Shown here piece by piece: positions 26,553-36,163 of a stretch of DNA of 64,000 nt. This DNA is from Acidobacteriota bacterium (GTDB lineage Bacteria > Acidobacteriota > Blastocatellia > Pyrinomonadales > Pyrinomonadaceae). The DNA lies in assembly GCA_003697135.1 (NCBI GenBank), contig RFGC01000012.1:1-64000 (forward strand), given 5' to 3'. The first letter of the stretch is position 1. Each line of letters opens with the position of its first letter. The translations under genes and the position numbers were made by a program. Below the pieces are notes generated by a model. The model was not told the DNA's origin. It made no database searches and saw only the letters and a program-made list of their open reading frames with translations.

Positions 26553-28922
26553 TTACAGAGTTGGGATTTTATCGTCAACATTCAAACAAATATGGAATGT
26601 TAATTGTTCGTCTGTAGCGTCAACTTCAACTGTGCTGGAAGGCATTATTTCGCCGCGCAGCAGCGCTTCCGAAAGCTCGTCTTCGATGTATTTCTGCAAA
26701 GCACGCTTCAAAGGTCTTGCACCCAGTTTCCTATCAAGACAAGTCTTATCAATAAGCCATTTCTTGGCTTTATCAGTAAGCCTAACCTCAAGTGCTCGAT
26801 TTGCAAGCATCTCGTTTAGCCTTCTTACTTGCAAATCTATTATTTGGAATAAATCTTCTTCGGTAAGCTGATCGAAAATTATTATCTCGTCCAGACGATT
26901 AAGGAATTCTGGAGCAAAAACTTGTTTAACTGCCGACATTACTTCATTCTCTATTTTCTCCCGGGAAATTTTTTCATTGCCTTTGAAGCCTACTGCTGAG
27001 CCTTTCTGAATGAACCTTGCACCAATGTTAGAAGTCAAAATAAAGATTGCATTCTTGCAGTCAACTGTGTTTCCCTGCGAGTCTGTTAGAATTCCATCGT
27101 CGAACACTTGTAGCAAAATGTTGAAAACGTCAGGGTGAGCCTTTTCAATTTCGTCTAAAAGCACGACTGAATAAGGCTGTCGGCGAAGTTTTTCCGTTAA
27201 TTGCCCACCTTCTTCATAGCCAACGTAACCCGGCGGCGAGCCGATTAACTTCGCTACCGAATGGCGCTCCATGAACTCCGACATATCGAACCTAATCAAA
27301 GCCTTCTCTGAACCGAACAAAAATTCAGCTAAAACACGCGCAACTTCCGTTTTTCCTACTCCCGTCGGGCCTAAGAACAAGAAGCTTCCTATCGGCTTAT
27401 TGGGTGTTTTTAAGCCAGCACGAGAACGTCGAATTGCACGTGCCAAAGCCGAAATAGCCGCTCTTTGCGAGATTATCCTTCGATGAAGTTCCTCTTCTAT
27501 TTTCAGCAACTTCTGAGCCTCGTTCTGCTTTACAGCTTGAACGGGTATGCCCGTCTGCCTTGCTACGACAGCCTCAATGTCTTCTTTTGTGACCTCAACT
27601 GTGAAAAATGAACTCCCCAAATCCTGTAACTCTAAAGCGAGCAATTTATCTTCACTGCTGGCGCTGCTGCGTTTCCAAATTTCAACTGTTTCTCGCCATG
27701 ACGGCTCTGCTTCAGCTTGATGATGTAGTTTCGCTCTTGATCCTGCTTCGTCTAAAACGTCTATAGCCTTGTCAGGCAAAAAACGATCCGTTATGTAGCG
27801 ATTCGATAAATAAACTGCCGCCTCTAAAGCTTCTCTTGAATATCTTATCTGATGAAACGCCTCATAACGTTCGACTAAACCTTCGAGAATTCTCAAAGTC
27901 TCTTCTTCTGTAGGCGGAAGAACCTTTATTGCTTGAAATCTTCGCTCCAAAGCCCTGTCTTTCGCAATCGTCTTGCGAAACTCTGATGGAGTCGTTGCAC
28001 CAATGCACTGGATTTCGCCTCGCGAAAGTGCAGGTTTCAAGATATTCGCCGCATCAAGCGATCCTTCAGCCGAACCCGCACCAACCAATGTATGAAGTTC
28101 ATCAATGAAAATGATGTTGCGCCTATCTTCTTTGAGTTCCTTCATTATAAGCTTCAAACGCTCTTCAAACTGCCCGCGATATTTCGTGCCTGCAATCACT
28201 AAAGACAAATCTAAAGCCAAAATATGCTTGTTTTCTAAGAATGATGGCACTTTCCCTTCAACAATCCTTTGTGCTAAACCTTCGACTATCGCTGTTTTAC
28301 CAACCCCGGCTTCACCTATCAAAACAGGATTATTCTTCGTTCTACGACACAGAATTTCAATGAGTCTTTCTAATTCTTCTTCTCGCCCTATTAGCGGATC
28401 GAGTTTTCCTTCGATGGCTTCTTGTGTTAAGTCCCGCGTGTATTCGTAAAGCGCCGAGCCTTCTTTTCTGGATTCGTTCAAGAAATTTTGGTAGTTCGTA
28501 TTTCTCATTATTATCGCTCGGACGTTTTGAAGTCTTACGCCTTGCTCATAAAGCACCTCTGCGGCAATTGAATTTTCTTCATGTAAAATTCCTAAAAGCA
28601 AGTGCTCGGTGTTAATCACCTTACTGTGCAGTTTTTGGCTCTCTTCGCTTGCATAAGATAAAACTCTTTTCGTTTCGGGAGAAAGGCGAATCTCAGTTGA
28701 TTGAGGCATTCGTTCTCTCAAAACAATTCGGCTTTCTATTTCTCGGCGTATTGTATCAATCGAACATTGATGAGGGAAAAAACGCGTTGCAATTGATTTA
28801 TCCTCACGCATCAACCCAAGCAAAATGTGTTCGGGAGCAATGAATCGTGAGCCATACTGAAGCGCTTCATAGCGAGCAAAAAATATCACCCTCCTTGCCT
28901 TTTCGGTGTAACGCTCAAACAT
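26553..28922 (-). CDS. clpC: ClpC-type ATP-dependent Clp protease ATPase subunit
   Basis: The 789-residue unfoldase has two N-terminal Clp repeats (1-145), AAA1 with Walker A GEAGVGKTA near 205, a short middle part, and AAA2 with Walker A GPTGVGKTE near 510 and LLDEIEKAHPDV. A GSAVGFKG loop near residue 655 holds the V-G-F tripeptide typical of ClpP-binding loops, so it should feed ClpP. The middle (about 410-460) is shorter than in Bacillus ClpC and I do not see a UVR-like coiled coil there, so adaptor use may differ. It is followed by kdsA after 53 bp. Confidence 0.93.
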   Translation of the reverse strand: MFERYTEKARRVIFFARYEALQYGSRFIAPEHILLGLMREDKSIATRFFPHQCSIDTIRREIESRIVLRERMPQSTEIRLSPETKRVLSYASEESQKLHSKVINTEHLLLGILHEENSIAAEVLYEQGVRLQNVRAIIMRNTNYQNFLNESRKEGSALYEYTRDLTQEAIEGKLDPLIGREEELERLIEILCRRTKNNPVLIGEAGVGKTAIVEGLAQRIVEGKVPSFLENKHILALDLSLVIAGTKYRGQFEERLKLIMKELKEDRRNIIFIDELHTLVGAGSAEGSLDAANILKPALSRGEIQCIGATTPSEFRKTIAKDRALERRFQAIKVLPPTEEETLRILEGLVERYEAFHQIRYSREALEAAVYLSNRYITDRFLPDKAIDVLDEAGSRAKLHHQAEAEPSWRETVEIWKRSSASSEDKLLALELQDLGSSFFTVEVTKEDIEAVVARQTGIPVQAVKQNEAQKLLKIEEELHRRIISQRAAISALARAIRRSRAGLKTPNKPIGSFLFLGPTGVGKTEVARVLAEFLFGSEKALIRFDMSEFMERHSVAKLIGSPPGYVGYEEGGQLTEKLRRQPYSVVLLDEIEKAHPDVFNILLQVFDDGILTDSQGNTVDCKNAIFILTSNIGARFIQKGSAVGFKGNEKISREKIENEVMSAVKQVFAPEFLNRLDEIIIFDQLTEEDLFQIIDLQVRRLNEMLANRALEVRLTDKAKKWLIDKTCLDRKLGARPLKRALQKYIEDELSEALLRGEIMPSSTVEVDATDEQLTFHICLNVDDKIPTL

Positions 28923-29132
28923 AAATTCTCAACACCCAAGCTGAATTGATTATAGATTATTCAGCACATTTATTCCAGCTTTTTTCGCTTTCCAAAAAGC
29001 CATCTAAGCAAAAAACCTGACACAATCACCCGAAAAAACTCAACAGTTTGTCTCTCACAAGTGAAAACCTTTTTCGACTTGTTAAATCCGGCTACGCAAG
29101 CAGTGGACTATTTTTTCAAGCGCCTTGTGTAG

Positions 29133-30434
29133 TCAATTCATCTCTTTGACAACTATGGTGCCCGCAACTAAATCATGCATTGTCCGTCGCTCACGATTGA
29201 ATAGAGCAGGCAAGAATCCCAAACCCAAAGTCAACAAAGACAAAAGATAAACAATCGTATTCACCGCCGCTTGATGAAGCGTAGGATAATCATTCTCCTC
29301 GACATCAATTATCTCAAGCGAAAAAATCTTCATGCCCAAAGTCTGTCCGAAGAAAGTAATACAAGTTGTTAGATAAACAAACATTACGATTGCCATCGTG
29401 GTCAAAAATGCAAATAAAGCCTCTACCGAGAAGAAAGTTTTACCCAGAATCACGAAAGGCAAAAGCAAAATGAAACTCAAAAAAACACCCACAATAAGGT
29501 CGAAAAGTCCAGCACCAAAACGATGGGAAATCGGAGCATAGTCTTCAACCCAATTCTCCAAAGATTCACTTTCGCTTTTTGCCACCTCGTCAAACGTGCC
29601 TTCCCTTACCAACCTATTCCGATCGCCTTCATTTGTTTCGGCAGAAAACTTGGCTTCTTGAGCCAAAAATTCAGGCAAAGGTGTCAACTTCGTGGTTTCA
29701 AACTTTCTTGACTCTTCTTTGCTTTCAACTATTGGAAAGGTTTTTACTTCTAGTTTTCTGGAAGGTTTTTCCTCTGCATTTTTGAGAATTTCTTCAGTCT
29801 TAAAGCTTTGAATTTTAGTCTTGAATGCATCGGCTTTAGTGCTTGAGACATTTCCTTTCGAGATATGATTTGAGCTTGGCTCCGAGAGATGGCTAAATTT
29901 CAGGCGTGATTCCTCGATGCGACGCAAAGCTTTTTCAAGAACCTCATTCTTTTTCGCTTCAGCTCTAATTTCTTTGCTGGAAACCTCCTTGTTTGATTCA
30001 GAAACCTTAAGAGAAAGGCTTTGACTTTGCAAGCCGACATTTTGCTGTTCGAGCCGCCGCCTCACAGCATTCTGCAAACGTAGCTTCCATTCAGGCACAG
30101 CCGCAGCTTTGTTTTGGAATTCAACCAGAGTCGGATCGGTCGTCTTCGCATTAACTTCAGCAGTTTTAGGCTTTCGGAGATCGACTTCGTTTTTGATTTT
30201 CGATTTCAAATCGCTAGGTTCATACCTTGCAAAGGCTTTTTTAGCTTCCTCATTCGGCTCCTTCTTGACCCTTGAAGGATTCAAACCCAAATCTTTCGAT
30301 ATTTTTTCTGCCTTCGGAATCGGCACGATCTTCGATGCCAGCTCTTCACGAACGGAATCCCCTATCATCGTGCCACAACTTGGACAGACAGAAAGCGTTA
30401 CAGGCAACTCTCTCTTGCATCCGGGGCAATTCAT
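29133..30434 (-). CDS. Zinc-ribbon and RDD-domain membrane protein
   Basis: The protein starts with a small zinc ribbon (MNCPGCKREL, then CPSCG at about residue 18). A long charged, low-complexity linker rich in Lys, Glu and Ser covers roughly residues 30-290. The C-terminal RDD domain (about 300-433) holds RFGAGLFDLIVG, three hydrophobic spans, FFGQTLGMKIFSLEIID and RRTMHDLVAGTIVV. RDD proteins are membrane proteins of mixed function, some acting as transporters. I start at the ATG three codons inside the longest frame because the ribbon begins there. Confidence 0.85.
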   Translation of the reverse strand: MNCPGCKRELPVTLSVCPSCGTMIGDSVREELASKIVPIPKAEKISKDLGLNPSRVKKEPNEEAKKAFARYEPSDLKSKIKNEVDLRKPKTAEVNAKTTDPTLVEFQNKAAAVPEWKLRLQNAVRRRLEQQNVGLQSQSLSLKVSESNKEVSSKEIRAEAKKNEVLEKALRRIEESRLKFSHLSEPSSNHISKGNVSSTKADAFKTKIQSFKTEEILKNAEEKPSRKLEVKTFPIVESKEESRKFETTKLTPLPEFLAQEAKFSAETNEGDRNRLVREGTFDEVAKSESESLENWVEDYAPISHRFGAGLFDLIVGVFLSFILLLPFVILGKTFFSVEALFAFLTTMAIVMFVYLTTCITFFGQTLGMKIFSLEIIDVEENDYPTLHQAAVNTIVYLLSLLTLGLGFLPALFNRERRTMHDLVAGTIVVKEMN

Positions 30435-30503
30435 GGCTCTCAAACCTACGAAATACTTAATCCTGCCGTTTAGAATATCAGAAATTAGTTTAAGAAATCA
30501 ATA

Positions 30504-31163
30504 CTAACTTACTGAAAAATCAGAAGAAGTTTCGCTTTTCTCAAAGATTTTATCCTTTTCTTCTGAATGCTTTTCCTCTTCTGAAGCTCGATTTGAGTCA
30601 GGCATGACTTGTGAAGGAACGCCATTGCGTTCGCTTGAGCTGTCTTTACGGATCAAGTCAACTATTTCGCCTAAATCTATGAAGTAATCTGCCGCATCTA
30701 TGAGACGTGGAGCAGTGTTTGAGCGAAAACCTGCAACCTCAACTCTACAACCTTTGTAAGCCACTGCATTAACTGCATAAACGAAGTCTTCATCTCCCGA
30801 AACCAAAACCGCTGTATCGTATTTGCCCGCTAGGTTAACCATATCAACAGCGATTTCAACGTCTAAATTTGCCTTGCGAGTCCCGTCATAAAAGGTTTTC
30901 AATTCTTTTTGAACTACTCTAAAGCCATTTCGACTCATCCAAAGCAGAAATCCCTGCTGGCGTTCTGCTCCTGCATCAACTCCTGTGTAAAAAAATGCTC
31001 GAAGTAGCCTGCCGTTCCCAAGCAGAACTCTTAAGAGTTTGTTGTAGTCAATATCAACATTGTGGAATCTTGCCGCATGAAAAAGATTGTTGCCGTCAAT
31101 GAAAATCGCTATTTTGCCGCGATCTCCAAAATCCCAAGATATACCGTTTTCTGATATTTTCAT
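30504..31163 (-). CDS. NYN-domain (LabA/DUF88-like) putative ribonuclease
   Basis: The NYN/PIN-like nuclease fold has conserved acidic residues in IFIDGNNLFHAARF (residue 17), DVEIAVDMVNLAGKYDTAVLVSGDEDF (about 100-125) and the GCRVEVAGF strand. These correspond to the metal-binding sites of LabA/DUF88 proteins, which act on RNA. After residue 175 comes a Ser/Glu/Lys-rich tail with no visible fold. A strong AAAGGAGG ribosome binding site precedes the ATG. It follows no obvious operon partner. Confidence 0.88.
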   Translation of the reverse strand: MKISENGISWDFGDRGKIAIFIDGNNLFHAARFHNVDIDYNKLLRVLLGNGRLLRAFFYTGVDAGAERQQGFLLWMSRNGFRVVQKELKTFYDGTRKANLDVEIAVDMVNLAGKYDTAVLVSGDEDFVYAVNAVAYKGCRVEVAGFRSNTAPRLIDAADYFIDLGEIVDLIRKDSSSERNGVPSQVMPDSNRASEEEKHSEEKDKIFEKSETSSDFSVS

Positions 31164-31507
31164 TCAAAAATACCTCCTTTCTGCTTAATGCACTTTCCTG
31201 TCAGTTATTCACTTGACTCGGGCAAAATTCAGAAAGACATTTATAGTTTTCTACTTTTTTTGCAAGCGGTCAAGGTCGTTTACTTAAAAATCAGGATCAG
31301 AGACTCATAAAATCAAGTCAGACGAGCGTCCAAAACTAAAATCATCAAGAAGGTAAATACTATTACTCTCGGATCTTTGAGATGAGATAATCTTTTGTCG
31401 AGCTATAACCTTGCCGTTACAAACCTGCTTTCAAGAAACTTGGTCATTGAAGCTTCTAAACTCGCTCCTTACATGCTGAGGAACGTTCCATAGCCCTAGA
31501 CAAGGAA
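31164..31507. other. Intergenic stretch without recognised genes
   Basis: This gap of 344 bases between two minus-strand genes is AT-rich. It must hold the promoter of the NYN gene near its left edge, but I see no clear -35/-10 pair. There is no convincing ORF, hairpin terminator, tRNA or repeat. Confidence 0.5.
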
Positions 31508-32434
31508 CTATTCTCGAATGGCCCAACATACAATCCCATCTCCCATACCAATTACTGCTCCCACATACTGCACAACTTCTAACGAAAATTTTTCTATTGC
31601 CTCAACTAGATTCTTTGTTTGAGGAAATGCGTTGTTCCACTTAACAACATCGAGTCTATGAATCCGAAATCCACTTGAAACAAGCAATTTTCTCAAACTA
31701 TTCGGAGAGAATCCCACAACATGAAAAGGTGAGAAGGTAGGACTAAGATTAACACACCAATCTCTTCCGCGTAATCGCATATACAAATTCCCTATGCGCA
31801 TCGTAAGCGACATCTCATTTGGAACATCAATAAATACTAGTCCACCTATTCGCAGTGCCTTATGCACCTTATGTAGTGTTTCAAGAGGATCATACAGATG
31901 CTCAAGAATAGCTGCTAATAGGATAACATCGTATCTTCCTGTTTGATTCAACAGGCTACTTTTTTGTATAGAAGATTGCTCAACATTAATCCCTTTCGAT
32001 GCTGCTTTCCGTGCGAAATCATCTGTCATCTCAACCCCGTATACTTCCCACCCACGCTTGGCCGCTCCAACCAACAATTCACCTCGCCCACATCCAAGTT
32101 CTAACATCTTGCCTTTGCATCTTAAGACTTTCTCAGCGTAAGCAGCGATTGACTCTCCCATTGATTCTTTCAATTTTGAGTCATGATTATAGAAGTATTC
32201 ATCTGATGTGGTCTTATCATAAGGATTAGTTTCTGGAATCATCACTGGTCTGGTATAGATAATTTCACATACCATGCACTGAACAACGTTTGTCTCTATT
32301 CCTTTCCCTTCACGATGAGCGCGTCCACCCCTTGTTCCAATTACTCTAGGATTATCAGAACCACAAACTGGGCATGGACGCCACTCTGCACGCCAGCGTA
32401 TCCCATCAGAAGATTGTACGAAGTCATTGCTCAT
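31508..32434 (-). CDS. Class I SAM-dependent methyltransferase with N-terminal zinc knuckle
   Basis: The N-terminus has CPVCGS near residue 18 and CMVCEIIYTRP near 53, a zinc-binding pair common in sugar and natural-product C-methyltransferases. The SAM fold follows with MLELGCGRGELLVGAAKRG (motif I, near 112) and VILLAAILEHLYDPLETL near 170. It ends in a tail that may pack on a substrate. The family (Methyltransf_23) often modifies nucleotide sugars or lipid-linked glycans; no substrate can be assigned. The gene stands alone between two long intergenic regions, which may reflect separate acquisition. Confidence 0.85.
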   Translation of the reverse strand: MSNDFVQSSDGIRWRAEWRPCPVCGSDNPRVIGTRGGRAHREGKGIETNVVQCMVCEIIYTRPVMIPETNPYDKTTSDEYFYNHDSKLKESMGESIAAYAEKVLRCKGKMLELGCGRGELLVGAAKRGWEVYGVEMTDDFARKAASKGINVEQSSIQKSSLLNQTGRYDVILLAAILEHLYDPLETLHKVHKALRIGGLVFIDVPNEMSLTMRIGNLYMRLRGRDWCVNLSPTFSPFHVVGFSPNSLRKLLVSSGFRIHRLDVVKWNNAFPQTKNLVEAIEKFSLEVVQYVGAVIGMGDGIVCWAIRE

Positions 32435-32629
32435 TTGCTGTTGCCTCTTACCAAAAAAGCACTAGAAGGTGTAAAAATTTTACTACAAGGACCCAAAATC
32501 ACAAAGACTTTCAACACATAGGTTATTCACAAATTACTCCGTTTTGCCAGTTTTCACTGTGGATTCGAGATGGCTTTTAATTTTCGTATGTCTAACTTAA
32601 TTCCCTGCCATTGGCAACAAAAAATCCCT

Positions 32630-32635
32630 TATAAT
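32630..32635 (+). promoter_or_regulatory. TATAAT -10 element upstream of the zinc-ribbon/rlmB pair
   Basis: A consensus TATAAT lies 18 bases before the ATG at 32654. No good -35 box is spaced correctly, so the promoter call is tentative. It would drive the zinc-ribbon gene and rlmB together. Confidence 0.35.
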
Positions 32636-32653
32636 GGAAAGAAAGCTGAGAGT

Positions 32654-33622
32654 ATGGACGAGAACCTTGAAATTACCAGATTCTCCATCGAACAGATGAT
32701 AGAATGCCCGCAGTGTCATCGGCCATCTCCGCCTATTCGAGTAAGGTGCTTATATTGCGGAGCTAATCTTCCCATAACCGCAGAAAACTTGCAAATAAGA
32801 AAAAAGAGAAAAATCGAGTCTTGGGAAAAGGCTTTTAACATCGTTTTAAGCGAGCTTAGCGAAAATTACGATCAGGCAAATTTAAGAGAAATATCGAAAT
32901 TTACCGACCTAAAAGAAGAAGAACTAGAAGCAATCATCATTGAGCAAAAATCTTTGCCGATTGTGCGTGTCGAATCGAAAGCAGAAGCAGAAGCCATAAA
33001 AGACAAGATAGAATTTCTGGGAATTAAAACTCTGATAATTCCAGACGAAAGCTTATCAATGGACAGACCGCCACGCAGATTGCGCTACGTCGAATTCATC
33101 GAAGATATAGCAATTTTCAACCTTTTCAACTCAAATGAATCGGTAGAAATCGAAAGCCAAAGCCTAAAAATCCTTGTTCTTGGAAGGATTCTCAAATCTA
33201 AAGTAGAAACCATCGAAGAAAGAAAGAAAAAGACAAATAAACTCAAGGAAAGCTTTGAAACCAACGAAGACGAAATTTTGATTGACATTTACACATCCCA
33301 AGATCAAATTGGCTATCGAATTTTCTCGAAAGGTTTTGACTTCTCCGCATTGGGAATTGAAAAGGAAAAGCTAGCTCATCGGAATATTCCGAAACTGATT
33401 GATAAATTCCGCAAGTTCGCACCTCATCTTAAAATCATTGATGATTACCCGAAAATACGACATTTTCTTAGAGACATTTGGCAAGTAGAAGAACAAAAGT
33501 CTTCGCTTGGACTAAAAAGAAAAAGCTTTGGCGGATACGAACTCATGAGCGAAATCTCTACAAGCAACTTAGATCAATTCACGAAATACTCCCGCCTTCA
33601 GAATTTAATTAGTCAGATATGA
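32654..33622 (+). CDS. Zinc-ribbon protein of unknown function
   Basis: The 322-residue protein has an N-terminal ribbon (CPQCHRPSPPIRVRCLYCG, C-x2-C-x12-C-x2-C), then a charged helical region and an alpha/beta segment (LPIVRVESKAEAEAIKDK, GIKTLIIPDESL) that recalls a putative signal-transducing-protein (DUF2007-like) fold. The C-terminal half is lysine-rich and unrecognised. The frame is open from 32570, but the ATG at 32654 begins the structured part. Its stop overlaps the rlmB start by 4 bases, so the two are translationally coupled. A link to rRNA modification is possible but unproven. Confidence 0.7.
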   Translation: MDENLEITRFSIEQMIECPQCHRPSPPIRVRCLYCGANLPITAENLQIRKKRKIESWEKAFNIVLSELSENYDQANLREISKFTDLKEEELEAIIIEQKSLPIVRVESKAEAEAIKDKIEFLGIKTLIIPDESLSMDRPPRRLRYVEFIEDIAIFNLFNSNESVEIESQSLKILVLGRILKSKVETIEERKKKTNKLKESFETNEDEILIDIYTSQDQIGYRIFSKGFDFSALGIEKEKLAHRNIPKLIDKFRKFAPHLKIIDDYPKIRHFLRDIWQVEEQKSSLGLKRKSFGGYELMSEISTSNLDQFTKYSRLQNLISQI

Positions 33623-34380
33623 AAGCACACGAAAAAAAGCAAGCTATTTTCGGCGTAATGCCTGTTCTTGAAGCCTTGAAAGCATTTCCACAAAGAATAG
33701 AGAAAATCTTACTTGCGGAAGGTCGAAGTGGAAAAGTGTTAAGCGAAATTTGCGAACTAGCAAGAATTCATCATGTTCCGTTTCAGCGAGTTAGTCGTCA
33801 GATTTTGGGAAAATACGTAAGCGAAAGCACAAATCATCAAGGCATAATCGCTTTGATGGCTTCCTATGATTATCACGATGAAGACGAGCTTTTCGCTTTC
33901 GTAGTTTCAAAAAATCAACCGCTTTGTTTAATACTCGATGGCATCGAAGACCCAAGAAATTTCGGAGCGATTTTAAGAACAGCTGAATGCGCAGGTGTTG
34001 ACGCAGTTTTCATACCGGAAAGGCGTGCCGTTGGGCTTACAGAAACAGTTGCGAAAACTTCTGCGGGAGCAATTTTTGACGTGAAAGTCGCAAGATCAAC
34101 CAACATAAACAGGCTGATTGACAGATTCAAACGACAGAATTTTTGGGTCGTAGGTGCAGATGCAGAAGCCAAAATGCTTTACACCGACTGGGATTGGACT
34201 CAAAGCACGGCGCTTGTTCTAGGCAGTGAAGGCAAAGGTCTGCATGAATTAACAAAGAAAAAATGCGATTTGCTAGTCAAAATCCCAATGTTTGGAAAAG
34301 TGAGAAGTCTAAACGTCTCGGTTGCGGCTGGTGTAATTCTTTACGAAATCATAAGACAAAGAAATAGTCAAAAACGCTAA
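33619..34380 (+). CDS. rlmB: SPOUT (TrmH-family) 23S rRNA 2'-O-methyltransferase, RlmB-like
   Basis: The protein has the N-terminal substrate-binding L30e-like domain (IFGVMPVLEALKAF) and the C-terminal SPOUT knot. Motif 1 is NFGAILRTAECAGVDAVF near 114, motif 2 is LVLGSEGKGLHELT near 195, and motif 3 is IPMFGKVRSLNVSVAAGVILYE near 220. RlmB 2'-O-methylates G2251 of 23S rRNA in E. coli; other TrmH members act elsewhere, so the exact site is inferred. The ATG overlaps the stop of the preceding zinc-ribbon gene. Confidence 0.88.
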   Translation: MKAHEKKQAIFGVMPVLEALKAFPQRIEKILLAEGRSGKVLSEICELARIHHVPFQRVSRQILGKYVSESTNHQGIIALMASYDYHDEDELFAFVVSKNQPLCLILDGIEDPRNFGAILRTAECAGVDAVFIPERRAVGLTETVAKTSAGAIFDVKVARSTNINRLIDRFKRQNFWVVGADAEAKMLYTDWDWTQSTALVLGSEGKGLHELTKKKCDLLVKIPMFGKVRSLNVSVAAGVILYEIIRQRNSQKR

Positions 34381-34442
34381 ATGTAGTATCAAAAATCTCG
34401 GAAAACGGCGAAATCTAGCGACGCTAAAACTTGGTGCTTTGA

Positions 34443-34889
34443 TTACTTGATCTTGAAACTTTCTAAGGTCTGTTTGATTCTTTCTTCGTAATCCTGATAA
34501 TTCTCCTTCAAAACCACCACTTTCAGCTCAAAGACTTTATTTCCCTTGCACAAAACTTTTCTCAAGATTTTGAAATTGACTCCGTTTTCGGTTTCTTCAG
34601 TTTCCGAGGGCAAATTTAGCTCTTTCCTTGGATTTTCGTAAACGCTTACAAAAATCATCGCTTGGTTTATTTTTGATGCTTTTCCTTCGCCATACTCTCT
34701 CGAATAAGCCTCGAACGCATATTTTGAGTTTTCGTTGTAAGGATGCAAGAAGTCTTTAGGTTTTATCAAGAAGAAATCTTCGGTTTCTATTTTTTCCTCT
34801 TCGTAAGCGGCTTGGCTCGCCGCCTTTATCTTGGTCGAAAGATACGCCATGATTGCAACTAGAATGATTCCCAAAATCAGAATTTCCAT
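34443..34889 (-). CDS. Single-span membrane-anchored protein of unknown function
   Basis: One N-terminal membrane helix (residues 2-19, ILILGIILVAIMAYLST) is followed by about 125 soluble residues of mixed alpha/beta sequence. I recognise no family. It is 23 bp downstream of rlmN on the same strand and convergent with rlmB, so it may be transcribed with rlmN. Confidence 0.65.
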   Translation of the reverse strand: MEILILGIILVAIMAYLSTKIKAASQAAYEEEKIETEDFFLIKPKDFLHPYNENSKYAFEAYSREYGEGKASKINQAMIFVSVYENPRKELNLPSETEETENGVNFKILRKVLCKGNKVFELKVVVLKENYQDYEERIKQTLESFKIK

Positions 34890-34912
34890 AACAGTTTTAG
34901 TCCCTTTGCATT

Positions 34913-36004
34913 CTAGATGGTTTCAAGTTTCTTTGAAACTGCGCTCACGCTTGCTTTCGCGGCGAGTTGCCCACATGCGGCGTAAATATCTCTGCCTCGC
35001 GGTCGGCGAATGTAAGCAGGAATGCCATGAGATTCTAAAACAGCCTTGAAACGTTCAATTTTGGTCTCATCAGAAGGAGTGTAATCAAGTTCTTCTGCCG
35101 TATTGTGCGGAATCAGATTGACCTTCACGCGCTTTAACCTATATTTTCTCAATAATCTTGCAAGTTCGAGAGCTTGATTTTCCGAGTCATTAACTCCTTT
35201 TAGCAAAACATATTCAAAAGTTAGTTTCTCTCTTGGACGCATTTTTTCATGAAAAAACGACGCTGCCTGCATAAGCGTCTCAATATTCCATCGGCGATTT
35301 ATAGGCATCAGCCGATTGCGAAGTTCATCTGTCGGCGCAGATAAGGAAATAGCCAGATGGGGACGGATTTTCAATTCGGCAAACTCGTAGATTTTCGGCA
35401 CAATCCCGGCTGTCGAAATCGTTATGCGGTTTGGCACAATTGAAAGACCTTCTTTATCGCAGATTATTTCAATCGCCTTTACGAGATTCTCGAAATTCAA
35501 AAAAGGCTCACCTGCTCCCATTCCTACCAAATTTGTCCCGTGAGGAGTTTCGTTGCCTACGCCGTAAACGTCGTTTAAGACGATTAAAATTTGCTCGACT
35601 ATTTCTCCAGCCGAAAGCGAACGCAAAAGTCCGAGTTTAGCAGTTAGGCAGAAATCGCATTTCAAAGGGCATCCCGACTGCGAAGAAAAGCAAATCGTGT
35701 CTCGATTTTCGCTCGGTATAAAGACAGTTTCAACAGGAAATCCGTCTTGCGTTTTCATCAAATAACGGCGCGTTCCATCAGTTGAAACAAATCGAGATTC
35801 GACTTTCAAGGTAGAAATAACAGCAATTTCTCGTAAGGCTTGCCTAAACTTCTTCGGCAAATCCGTCATTTCATCGAACGAGAAAAGCCTTCTGGCTTGT
35901 ATTTGCTTGAAGAGTTGTTTCCCACGCCAACCAGGCTCACCTTGCCTTTCAGCGAATTCCACAAGCTCGGCTCTAGTCAAACCTGTAAGGTGTGTTTTTT
36001 CCAC
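34913..36004 (-). CDS. rlmN: Dual-specificity 23S rRNA/tRNA C2-methyladenosine methyltransferase
   Basis: This radical-SAM RNA methyltransferase modifies A2503 of 23S rRNA and A37 of some tRNAs. The cluster motif is CPLKCDFC near residue 112. An upstream Cys sits in ICFSSQSGC, and the catalytic Cys near the C-terminus is in YAACGQLAAK. LVGMGAGEPFLNFE near 162 and PIYKISLSAP-like ...ISLSAPTDELRNRLMPINRR near 222 are family signatures. The 363-residue length is standard. Confidence 0.96.
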   Translation of the reverse strand: MEKTHLTGLTRAELVEFAERQGEPGWRGKQLFKQIQARRLFSFDEMTDLPKKFRQALREIAVISTLKVESRFVSTDGTRRYLMKTQDGFPVETVFIPSENRDTICFSSQSGCPLKCDFCLTAKLGLLRSLSAGEIVEQILIVLNDVYGVGNETPHGTNLVGMGAGEPFLNFENLVKAIEIICDKEGLSIVPNRITISTAGIVPKIYEFAELKIRPHLAISLSAPTDELRNRLMPINRRWNIETLMQAASFFHEKMRPREKLTFEYVLLKGVNDSENQALELARLLRKYRLKRVKVNLIPHNTAEELDYTPSDETKIERFKAVLESHGIPAYIRRPRGRDIYAACGQLAAKASVSAVSKKLETI

Positions 36005-36163
36005 ATACCTAATTTAACCGATCCGACGCAAATCACCTAAGAGTCTTGATACAATATGAAAACCAACCTGATCAATCACATTAAATCTCGGCAAATTGAA
36101 ATCAGCCAGCAAGATACTTATACTTTTGCTTTTGGTAAAACTTTCAAAAGGAGCGAATCAAAA

